Shown here one piece after another: positions 1-6,040 of a stretch of 14,750 nucleotides of DNA. The stretch is from Chloroflexota bacterium (GTDB lineage: Bacteria > Chloroflexota > UBA6077 > CF-72): positions 1-14,750 of the forward strand of contig JAFAPL010000595.1 in the NCBI GenBank assembly GCA_019247135.1, written 5' to 3'. The number at the start of each line of letters is the position of its first letter. Positions within the stretch are counted from its first letter, which is position 1. Made by a program: the position numbers and the translations under genes. The notes beneath the pieces were generated by a model, which was given only the letters and a program-made list of their open reading frames with translations, had not been told where the DNA came from and did not search any database.

Positions 1-2
1 CC

Positions 3-170
3 GCCTATACGGCAGGCGGCGGTACGTCCGTGTACGCAAGCTCGCCGCTGCAGCGCCGACTCCGAGACATCCACGCTCTGACACAGCACATTGGCGTCAG
101 TCGCGATGCATTCGCTCATGTGGGGGCGCTGCTTGCGGGCGAGGAGCTCGACCCGCGACTGCCCCTGTAG
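3..170 (+). CDS. Acyl-CoA dehydrogenase-like flavin monooxygenase, C-terminal end (partial)
   Basis: The first 55 codons form an open frame entering from the left edge and ending in TAG at 168-170. The peptide contains Gly-Gly-Gly-Thr-Ser followed by SSPLQRRLRDIHALTQH. That SSPLQR-x-x-RD-x-HA-x-TQH pattern is typical of the C-terminal helical domain of acyl-CoA-dehydrogenase-fold flavoproteins, especially the type-2 group that includes flavin-dependent monooxygenases of the DszC/HpaB kind. These enzymes use reduced flavin and oxygen on a small substrate, or oxidise acyl-CoA. Only the last part is present, so the substrate cannot be named. It lies on the same strand as the FAD monooxygenase at 932, but about 730 bases without a convincing gene separate them, so an operon is not shown. 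The family call rests on this motif alone. Confidence 0.72.
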   Translation, partial: AYTAGGGTSVYASSPLQRRLRDIHALTQHIGVSRDAFAHVGALLAGEELDPRLPL

Positions 171-900
171 GGCGCTGGAATACGCATGAAGTCGGGACTC
201 GTCGCTCTGAGCAAACGACCAGAGGTCCGCCGCCTTATCTCCACCTCCATCCGCCGCCTGTCCAAGCAGGAACTCAGCGAAATCATGATCGCCGCGGTCC
301 GCGGGTTTCATCCGGAGCCGGCGTATTGTGTAAAACCGGCGAAACCGAACAGGGGTTTCGGAGTAAGCCGCACAAGGATTTTGGTTGATCCCGAGCACCG
401 ATTTCGGCCGCAAGGCAGGGGATGTTCCGCCGGCGAATCGCTGATTGCGCAGCAGCGATCAATCATGACGTTCACGGTGTCAATCCCGTTCTCGAGGTCG
501 GGCGTCAACACGTTCAACTGGACGGTGCTCTCGAGAGTCCAGCCGACTTTGAGTTCGATTGTGACTCCGCCTGGCCCACCAAGGGGGTACATTTGCGGCC
601 TGGTCCTGTGTGCGCGGCCGGGCGAGCATGGCGACCAAGAGCCAGAGTGCCGCTCAGCTTGAGCAGCTCGCCGCCCAGCAACAGGTTCATGGATTGGGTG
701 CGTCCTTTCAGAGTGTGTGCAAACGCGAGAGGTCGATGTGGTGCGATCGGACCGGTGGGTCCAGGTCGACGACGGCCCGAGGGCGACCTATGACCAGCCG
801 CGTCCGCACTCGGTCGCCACGCGACAGCATGGGTCGTCGGGGCCAGCCGCGCGCCCGGCACGGTACCGAACGCGTCGCCACCGGCGGCGCGCGGCACTGC
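171..900. other. Stretch without a convincing gene
   Basis: Several overlapping open frames exist on both strands, none recognisable. The longest plus-strand frame starts at ATG 186 and runs to 662; its first 45 codons (MKSGLVALSKRPEVRR and onward) look moderately protein-like, the rest does not. A minus-strand frame, 592 to 308, has reasonable GC-biased codon use and a plausible beta-rich stretch (GGVTIELKVGWTLESTVQLN), but no family match I know and no clear ribosome binding site. The stretch may hold a decayed gene. I see no hairpin terminator, tRNA or repeat that would explain it. Confidence 0.4.
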
Positions 901-931
901 CGCTGATGCCAGATCGACCGAGGTCCTGATC

Positions 932-2050
932 GTGGGCGCCGGGATTGCCGGCCTGGCGCTGGCGGCGAGTCTGGAGCGCTTCGGGATCACGCCCACGGTG
1001 GTCGAGATCACGGCCGCGTCCCTGTCGCGCGGACTGGCGCTGATGCTAACCGGCAATGCCGCCCTGGCCTTACGCCGCGTCGGACTGGACCTGGTCGTTA
1101 TCGATCGCGGGGTAGTGCTGGAGCGGATCGCCCACCTGGACCCAGCCGGCAACCCGATCGAGACTGAGCTCGATCTGCGCCCATCGAATGAACGCCACGC
1201 GCCTCATCTGGGCATCACCCGCGACGGTCTCATGGCGGGACTGGCCGGCGCTCTGCGGGCGGAGCCGCGCTACACCACCACCATCGTTTCGGTGGCCGGG
1301 TCGTCAGAGGAACCGGAGGTGCTGTTCTCGGACGGGACGCGCGGGCGGTTCGATCTGGTCGTTGGCGCGGACGGCATCAACTCGGCCGTGCGGAAGGTGA
1401 TCTATCCGGAGGTCGAGCCAGTGTACCGATCGTTCTGTGCCTGGCGGACGGTCATGAACTGCGCAGATTGCGAGCCAGTGTTCCGACTCAGCTCCACCAC
1501 CGGCTGCTTCCTCGGCAGCTTCCCGGTCGGGTCGCAGCTGGTGTACGCGTTCCTGCTGGCGCACTACGCCGAGATCCCGGTCCTCTCGCGCGCCGAGCAT
1601 CTGGCCCGCTTGAAGGAACTGGCAAGGCCGTTCCACGGCAATGTCGCGCCAGTGATCGATCAGCAGCACGACCCTGTGGGCGTCATCTTCGTGCAGGTGC
1701 AGGAAGTCCACACCCCGGCCTCCTACCAGGGGCGGCTGGTGGTCATCGGCGATGCCGCCCATGCGTTCTCGCCCCTGCTGGCGCAAGGCGCGGCCATGGC
1801 CATAGAAGACGCCGTCGCCCTGGCCGAGTCGCTCGCCGGCCACAGCGACATCGACGCCGCACTGGGCGCCTACGACGCCCGGCGGCGGCCGCGGGTGGAG
1901 ACCATCCGTGCCGCGGTCCGGCAGCGCACCATTGCGCGCGGCATGGAGGGGCCGGTAACCCCCGAACTGCTGGCGCGACATCCGCCTGTATTCTCGGCCT
2001 CGCTCCAGGCGTTCGATGACGTGATCGTGGACCCGTTCGCGCCCTCCTGA
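932..2050 (+). CDS. FAD-dependent monooxygenase (class A, PHBH-like), start damaged
   Basis: This is a flavoprotein hydroxylase of the salicylate-hydroxylase/UbiH/TetX group, which binds FAD and uses NAD(P)H and oxygen to hydroxylate a substrate. Counting from GTG 932, the dinucleotide-binding GAGIAG lies at residues 2-7, an acidic ribose-binding Glu at about 25 (TVVEI), the family's DG motif GADGINSAVR at 145-154, and the second FAD motif GDAAHAFSPLLAQGA at 273-287. The length (372 aa) is normal for the family. GTG 932 cannot be the true start, because in-frame codons 917-931 supply Thr-Glu-Val-Leu-Ile, completing the expected first beta strand TEVLIVGAG. No start lies upstream in that frame. 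ATG 906 lies 11 nt before codon 917, so one missing base between them would give MPDR-x-TEVLIVGAG. The substrate is unknown. Confidence 0.88.
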   Translation: MGAGIAGLALAASLERFGITPTVVEITAASLSRGLALMLTGNAALALRRVGLDLVVIDRGVVLERIAHLDPAGNPIETELDLRPSNERHAPHLGITRDGLMAGLAGALRAEPRYTTTIVSVAGSSEEPEVLFSDGTRGRFDLVVGADGINSAVRKVIYPEVEPVYRSFCAWRTVMNCADCEPVFRLSSTTGCFLGSFPVGSQLVYAFLLAHYAEIPVLSRAEHLARLKELARPFHGNVAPVIDQQHDPVGVIFVQVQEVHTPASYQGRLVVIGDAAHAFSPLLAQGAAMAIEDAVALAESLAGHSDIDAALGAYDARRRPRVETIRAAVRQRTIARGMEGPVTPELLARHPPVFSASLQAFDDVIVDPFAPS

Positions 2051-2099
2051 AGCACGCGCACTGCCGCCGCATGCAGGAACACCGGCCAGCGGTGGGCAG

Positions 2100-2513
2100 T
2101 TGTTCCCCAGGGCCGCCAACCTCGCTTGGAAGTAGCGGGTTGCCTGCTCGCGGTCGTTCTGCGCCATGGCCACCTTGCTCAGTGCTATGGCTGGCTCGGC
2201 CGCGACCGCGGGAAGTTCGCCGGCATTCGCCAGGTGTTGCAGCTCGCGCGCGGCAGCAGCCGCGTCAGTGCCGTGTTCGCGGCCCAGCTCGGCCTCCACC
2301 AGAACCACGAGCAGGTGCCGTCCTCCGCAACCGATCACCGCTGAGCTGTCGCAAGGCCTGGCGAGCCACGGCGACGGCCAGGTCGTATTGCCGACTGGAC
2401 AGGTACAGCCGCGCTCGAGGTCCGAGCACTTCGACGCGCTCGCCGTGCTCATCGATGAGTCGGGCCAAGCTGCGCACGTGCTGGCGGTCGAGGAAATTAC
2501 CCAGGCCGTCGAC
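2100..2513 (-). pseudogene. Fragment of TPR-containing LuxR/SARP-type regulator, frameshifted
   Basis: On the minus strand, codons from about 2513 down to 2328 encode an alpha-helical TPR-like peptide including RARLYLSSRQYDLAVAVARQ and ending RQLSGDRL. The continuation is one frame over, from about 2317 down to roughly 2100: HLLVVLVEAELGREHG, then alanine-rich TPR-like helices with ALSKVAMAQNDREQATRYF. The paired helices resemble the C-terminal TPR half of large MalT/LuxR or SARP/BTAD regulators. Neither the ATPase core nor a DNA-binding domain is present. The shift between frames fits one extra base near 2320. The piece lies tail-to-tail with the monooxygenase. The TPR reading is fairly secure; the regulator family is inference from the style of the repeats. 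Confidence 0.55.
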
Positions 2514-2768
2514 TCGGCCGGGGGATCTCCTTCGCGCCAACTTCACGCGAGGGCTGGGGCGTCGATGGCCGACATCCAGCACAGGTGCTCGGGCCCTGAC
2601 CGCGCCAACGTGCTGACGAACTGCAGGTTGCGGGCTAGACCAACCGGTTGTTGTGGACCAACCGGCTGCCTTTGTCCTGATGGTGCTAGCTCTTAAAAGT
2701 CTGGTGGGTCTACACGAGCCCCGAGAGCAGCCGGCAGGTCCAATAAACGCAGATTTCGAGTTCAGTGC

Positions 2769-2825
2769 GTCCGCGACCAGGATTCGAACGTGAAACCTAC
2801 CGGCTTTCACTCTGGTGGTCCGACG
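2769..2825 (-). pseudogene. Degenerate tRNA 3' half (copy 1)
   Basis: On the minus strand this reads as the anticodon-arm-to-acceptor half of a tRNA. It has the T-loop sequence GTTCGAATCC and an acceptor 3' strand TCGCGGA identical to copy 2. The T stem is damaged: the 5' arm no longer matches CCTGG. The loop contains TGAAA, which read literally would be a GAA anticodon, but the surrounding stem is mismatched, so no decoding identity should be given. There is no matching 5' acceptor strand or D arm. It aligns base for base with copy 2 across about 55 nt, including the same shortened anticodon stem, so both descend from one truncated ancestor. Confidence 0.6.
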
Positions 2826-2903
2826 AACACAATCCGAACAAAACCGGTAGCTCCGAAACAGCCATTTTCGAGATCGGCGGGGCTCCGCGACCAGGATTCG
2901 AAC
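2771..2903. repeat. Tandem direct repeat, 114-nt spacing
   Basis: A 19-base identical core, CCGCGACCAGGATTCGAAC, begins at 2771 and again at 2885. Similarity extends on both sides: TTTCGAG lies before each core, and a CTACCGG block plus CTGGTG lies after it. The repeat unit is the tRNA 3' half plus flanking sequence. No gene or mobile element fits between the copies. Confidence 0.75.
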
Positions 2904-2936
2904 CTGGAATCTACCGGTTAACAGCCTGGTGCTCAC
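2883..2936 (-). pseudogene. tRNA-Asn-like 3' half (copy 2)
   Basis: The minus strand reads GAGCACCAGG, the loop CTGTTAA (anticodon GTT, asparagine), a variable region, a perfect T arm (CCAGG, loop TTCGAAT, CCTGG), the acceptor strand TCGCGGA and then GCC. This is the 3' two thirds of a tRNA-Asn. One base is missing from the 3' side of the anticodon stem (CCGG where CCTGG would pair with CCAGG). Upstream there is no TCCGCGA acceptor strand and no GCTC half of the D stem, so it cannot fold as a complete tRNA. It is best read as a remnant, possibly one end of an old integration site, since integrases commonly use tRNA 3' halves. Confidence 0.65.
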
Positions 2937-2940
2937 CGCG

Positions 2941-3205
2941 TACTCGCGTCACGCTTTGCTGTGTTGTGTCTACTGACAGCACCCGGCGAACTACGCTGGA
3001 CGGACGTCGCAAAAATTTCGCCGTTCACGAGATTGAGGGCATGCTCGCACTGCGACGACGCCACTCGCCGACGTCGAACTCAACACGGTATGAGGACTGA
3101 TACCGGCTGTGTTACGGCCGCGCCCCAGAGCTTGCTCGTCGCGACGGGCACGGCAGCTCAGTTGAGGGATGCCGAACGGTGACCCGCGTCAATGTCCATG
3201 CATGA
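2941..3205. other. Gene-poor spacer right of the tRNA remnants
   Basis: I see no recognisable gene here. A frame from ATG 3089 gives a 30-codon peptide ending TGA near 3181, with nothing to identify it. Together with 2514-2768 on the other side of the tRNA remnants, this makes most of 2.5-3.2 kb look decayed. Confidence 0.4.
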
Positions 3206-3319
3206 CCGTCATCGGCGAACGCGGCGGCGGACAGCTCCTGGCCGGGGGTCGTCGCTGTAGAGCAACCCCGGGTTCGCCCCGAGAGCGAACTGTTCAAGCC
3301 AACGCTCCAGCGCGGCCCG

Positions 3320-3910
3320 GTGGACACGAACGAAGTGCGTGTGGTTCGCGACCCGCTGCCGGAGCTGAGAGCACGAGCATGCCAAGACCGATCAGTCCCA
3401 GTGCCAGGGGTCTGGCGAGGACGTCCAGCCGCCAGTCTGGTCCGTTCAACTGCAGGCCCGCAGTTGGATACTCCAGGCCGATTCCAGCTTCGCGGACGAC
3501 GTGAATCCGTATTTGTGGGATTTCAGACGCCGCCCGCGTGGCGCGGCCAGGGCATCTACCCGCGACTACTCCAGGCGATCCTCCACAACGAGGGAGTGGA
3601 CGACCGTCGCTTCTGGATCATCACCGCACCAGAGAACGTCGCATCGGCTCGCGGTATTCAAAAGGCCGGCTTTCAACCAGTTGCCGAATTGGCGTTCACT
3701 CAAGCCGGTCGCGCTGCCCTTGCAGCAGCGGAGTGCAGCGAGCGCGTGCGCGCCGGTGCCAGCCTCCTGGGAGTGCCTGTCATCGAATCAGGTCCCGAAC
3801 CGAGAGTTTCACCCTGCTGGTGCTGCGTGATCGACGCGCTGAGAAATTCAGCGACCGCAGTTTGCTGGGAGGCAAGAGCATCCGGAACCACGTTCTGCAC
3901 ATGCGGCTAG
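3320..3910 (+). CDS. GNAT-family N-acetyltransferase, N-terminus and end uncertain
   Basis: GNAT enzymes transfer an acetyl group from acetyl-CoA to an amine. From GTG 3320, residues 64-87 hold the diagnostic motif A: hydrophobic strand VFVGFQTPP, then the acetyl-CoA pyrophosphate loop WRGQGIYPRLLQAIL (R/Q-x-x-G-x-G/A type). Residues 98-125 hold motif B with FWIITAPENVASARGIQKAG, the Asn/Ala-x-x-x-Gly-Phe pattern before the last strands. GVPVIESG at about 151-158 looks like the natural end; the remaining 38 residues (Cys-rich, odd composition) may be read-through after an indel. Before residue 30 the sequence does not resemble a GNAT first strand. The frame stays open upstream to 3206 with coding-like codon use but no start codon. 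The gene converges on trpS. The substrate is unknown, and it may be a partly degraded gene. Confidence 0.6.
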   Translation: MDTNEVRVVRDPLPELRARACQDRSVPVPGVWRGRPAASLVRSTAGPQLDTPGRFQLRGRRESVFVGFQTPPAWRGQGIYPRLLQAILHNEGVDDRRFWIITAPENVASARGIQKAGFQPVAELAFTQAGRAALAAAECSERVRAGASLLGVPVIESGPEPRVSPCWCCVIDALRNSATAVCWEARASGTTFCTCG

Positions 3911-3913
3911 ACC

Positions 3914-4914
3914 TTACCTGCCGACATCAATCCGCAGTGCGGCTCGTACGTTTTCCATGGTCTGCTGGCCAACCTTGCGCGCGTGAAGCGAGCCGTCTGC
4001 AAGTGCTGCGCGTACAAGATCGGGATGGCTCTCGAATGGCTGGCGTCGGTCACGGATGGGTTCGAGAAAGCGCTCCAGTGCATCCACGAGCAGCCGCTTG
4101 ACGTCCACGTCACCAACTCCACCGACCACGTACCGCTGTTTGAGGTCCTCCACCTGGGCTTTATCCTTTTGAATGCATCGTGGTACTGGAAAACCGGATT
4201 ACCCTCCACGTGGCCGGGGTCTGTGGCTCGCAGCCGAGTGGGGTCAGTAAACATGCTCATGACTTTCCGAGACACAGTCGCGGAGTCGTCTTTCAAGTAG
4301 ATCGCGTTTCCACGCGACTTGCTCATTTTCGATTGGCCGTCAATGCCCACAAGGCGAGGAACGCGGCCCACCAATCCCTCCGGTTCGGGGAAGAGCGGCC
4401 CGCAAAGGTCATTGAAACGCCGCGCAAGCTCGCGGGTCATCTCGATATGCGGAAGCTGATCCTCGCCGACAGGGACGAGATGTGCGCGCGGTAAGAGTAT
4501 GTTTGCGGCTTGCAGGACGGGATAGGTGAAAAACGCGACTGGTACGGCCTTCAACTCGAGGTCCGCAAGTTCAGACTTGAGCGTCGGGTTGCGCTGTAAG
4601 CGTGACAGTGGTAGATACCAGCTCAGCCACTGCGCCAGTTCCGCGTGCTCAAGTACGTGGCTCTCGACCACGAAGTGACTTCGGGCTGGGTCGAGCCCAA
4701 CTGCCAGCCAGTCGAGCGCAATCCCGACGATGGCCGAGCGGATCTCGCCCAGCCTGTCGGCGTAATCAGCAACCTGATAGTCAGCGAGCAAAAAGAAGCA
4801 TTCATATTCGTCTTGAAGGCGGACCCAGTTCTCGAGCGCTCCGACGTAATGCCCCAGATGCAGCGGGCCTGTGGGGCGGACGCCGGTCAGAATTCGCTTT
4901 CGTTGTTCCGACAT
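3914..4914 (-). pseudogene. trpS: Tryptophan-tRNA ligase with an internal frameshift
   Basis: Class I aminoacyl-tRNA synthetase that charges tRNA-Trp in the cytoplasm. Residues 14-23 carry the HIGH-class signature (TGPLHLGHYV, His19 and His22), and residues 196-200 the KMSKS loop (GIDGQSKMSKS). Between them is the typical Trp-binding core with YPVLQAANILL and VGEDQLPHIEMTRELARRFN. The first frame reads correctly through FQYHDAFK (residue 249, near 4168). From 4165 the expected C-terminal domain continues in another frame: DKAQVEDLKQRY, then a helical domain ending AALRIDVGR and TAA at 3914-3916. The two parts add to about 332 aa, the usual TrpS length. The join needs one extra base within or beside TTCAAAAGG, so one base is missing. 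If left unrepaired, the first frame runs on to 3907 with unrelated sequence. No strong Shine-Dalgarno sequence precedes ATG 4914. Confidence 0.9.
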
Positions 4915-4988
4915 TGTTCACGTTTATATCAGCGGAGGAAGACTAACCGCACATGGTCCGGAGTCGCGTACCGTCCGCACCTTGCCTC

Positions 4989-5204
4989 TCAGACAGGCAA
5001 GCTCGACACGTCACGCAGGGCGCCAATCAGCGAAGGGCGACCGAAGGTTGCTCGAATGATTTCGACAAGAGCACGCATGGACCACGAGTGTGAGCCACGG
5101 ACGAGCATTGCCCGTTGCGCAAGATCGTCGTTGCTGGCCTCGCGGAGAAGATCCGCGCGGTGCGCGCTTACGAGCTCATCAATGGTTATCGGATGGTAGG
5201 ACAT
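4989..5204 (-). CDS. Small hypothetical protein, 71 aa
   Basis: It begins MSYHPITIDELVSAHRADLL and has a charged, helical middle (REASNDDLAQRAMLVRGSH). AGGAG sits 10 nt before the ATG, a good ribosome binding site that supports the start. The last third, after RALVEIIRATFGRP, is less regular. The pattern hydrophobic/His/Arg-Ala-Asp-Leu-Leu-Arg-Glu-Ala near the N-terminus resembles small unannotated proteins widespread in Actinobacteria and Chloroflexota. That is a recollection of style, not a family assignment. The gene lies 16 nt after the stop of the 83-aa gene and 74 nt before trpS, all on the minus strand, so the three could be one transcript. No catalytic or metal-binding motif is visible. 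Confidence 0.62.
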   Translation of the reverse strand: MSYHPITIDELVSAHRADLLREASNDDLAQRAMLVRGSHSWSMRALVEIIRATFGRPSLIGALRDVSSLPV

Positions 5205-5220
5205 GACTGAACGACTCCTG

Positions 5221-5472
5221 CTACGACTGCAAGACGCTGGACTGCAGACGTCCGCGCAGGATCAGCAGTCGGGCGAATTCGTGGGTTGAGAACGGGAACG
5301 GTTGCATGACGGATGGTTTGCGACCAAAGCGGTACGGCTGATCGTGGTCGCCAGCACCGCTGCCGTCGAGCGTGCCTTCGATGGTGGCGGCGGTCCGCGG
5401 TTGGAGCTGTTGTTCGGGGATCATCTGGGCACTCCGTTGTTTGATGTCCTCAGTATCCAGACCTCGCGACAT
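5221..5472 (-). CDS. Small hypothetical protein, 83 aa
   Basis: It reads MSRGLDTEDIKQRSAQMIPE, passes through a Gly/Asp-rich linker, and ends with FPFSTHEFARLLILRGRLQ and a short tail. Codons are mostly C- or G-ending, as in neighbouring genes, which supports real coding. It is predicted soluble, with no signal peptide or membrane segment. It lies immediately upstream of the 71-aa gene (16 nt between stop and start), suggesting co-transcription. It diverges from the response regulator at 5610, with a 137-nt shared intergenic region. The C-terminal aromatic/Pro-Phe block resembles tails seen in some small Chloroflexota proteins, but I cannot name a family. The start is the only ATG giving this frame and has a poor Shine-Dalgarno sequence. 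Confidence 0.5.
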   Translation of the reverse strand: MSRGLDTEDIKQRSAQMIPEQQLQPRTAATIEGTLDGSGAGDHDQPYRFGRKPSVMQPFPFSTHEFARLLILRGRLQSSVLQS

Positions 5473-5523
5473 CGGGGCATCCGCTGAGAGTCGGGTTCAC
5501 TTCTCCGCGTCCCTCGGATCGAT

Positions 5524-5609
5524 CTCCGACAAATGTCCAACCCGGCCGTTTGCCGAAGACATCATTTGGATGATGCCCCCGACGCTGCGCTCGCCTATGC
5601 TCGAGAAGC
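5524..5609 (+). promoter_or_regulatory. Upstream block conserved with that of the second REC gene
   Basis: Starting CTCCGACAAATGTCCAACC, this block lies exactly 86 nt before GTG 5610. It matches the block at 11158, exactly 86 nt before ATG 11244. Aligned without gaps, about 35 of the first 52 positions agree, including CTCCGACAAA, TC-x-AACC, CCGAA, CATTT and GATG. Within it GACA-AA-TGTC (5528-5537) is a short palindrome in this copy only. CATCAT-TTGG-ATGATG (5560-5575) is an inverted repeat. The block is a candidate promoter/operator shared by the two genes. Confidence 0.6.
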
Positions 5610-6002
5610 GTGACAGCAACACCTCGCCCGCAGCATCGGGTCAGTCGGCTACTCATTGCCGACGATCGCGCGCGCACACGCAAGGCACTCGGTGCGATGC
5701 TCGCCACACACTCTGGGTTTGAGTTGGTCGGTGAAGCCGCCGACGGCGAAGAGGCCCTGGCCGCGGTAGAGCGACTGCAGCCGGACATAGTGATCATCGA
5801 CATCCGGATGCCTCGTCTGAACGGCATGGCAGCTACAACACGGATAAAGGCCCGCTGGCCCTGGATACGCGTGGTCGCCCACAGCCTGGCTGTGGAATCC
5901 TCCGACGAGGCGCTGGCCGCCGGCGCGGACGCCTTCGTTCCAAAGGGTGCGCCCGCCGACGAGCTACTCCAAGCACTCTGTTTTCCAGAGGCCCGCCAGT
6001 GA
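5610..6002 (+). CDS. Single-domain response regulator (REC only), copy 1
   Basis: A free-standing receiver domain of 130 aa with no output domain. Counting from GTG 5610, the acidic pair is in SRLLIADDRAR (residues 12-22), the phospho-acceptor Asp in VIIDIRMPRLNG, the conserved Ser in RVVAHSLAVESS (taking the place of the usual Thr/Ser) and the Lys in ADAFVPKGAP. All residues needed for phosphotransfer are present. Such proteins act by binding a partner or as phosphate sinks. GTG 5610 is supported because the equivalent paralogue starts the same distance from the shared upstream block. It sits just before the histidine kinase (38 nt gap), so the kinase may phosphorylate it. About two thirds of its core is identical by eye to the protein at 11244. 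A short stem CGCCAG/CTGGCG surrounds its stop codon. Confidence 0.9.
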   Translation: MTATPRPQHRVSRLLIADDRARTRKALGAMLATHSGFELVGEAADGEEALAAVERLQPDIVIIDIRMPRLNGMAATTRIKARWPWIRVVAHSLAVESSDEALAAGADAFVPKGAPADELLQALCFPEARQ

Positions 6003-6040
6003 TGCTGGCGCAAACGCCGCCGCAGGCTTACAGTTAGCGC

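Noticed and set aside
1304..2452. Long minus-strand open frame opposite the monooxygenase
   Set aside because: Only the part beyond 2050 (TPR-like) is protein-like; the rest is the antisense shadow of the monooxygenase in GC-rich DNA.
2639..2671. GACCAACCGG repeated twice
   Set aside because: A ten-base repeat only, with no further copies or gene context; could be chance.
3300..3510. Minus-strand reading with a hydrophobic segment (RPLALGLIGLGMLVLSAPAA)
   Set aside because: Overlaps the GNAT frame, lacks a convincing start and would be about 45 codons from the first TTG. Kept only as an explanation for the odd GNAT N-terminus.
4163..4175. Programmed -1 frameshift in trpS
   Set aside because: TTC-AAA-AGG does not allow both tRNAs to re-pair after a -1 slip, and trpS is not known for recoding. 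A lost base is simpler.
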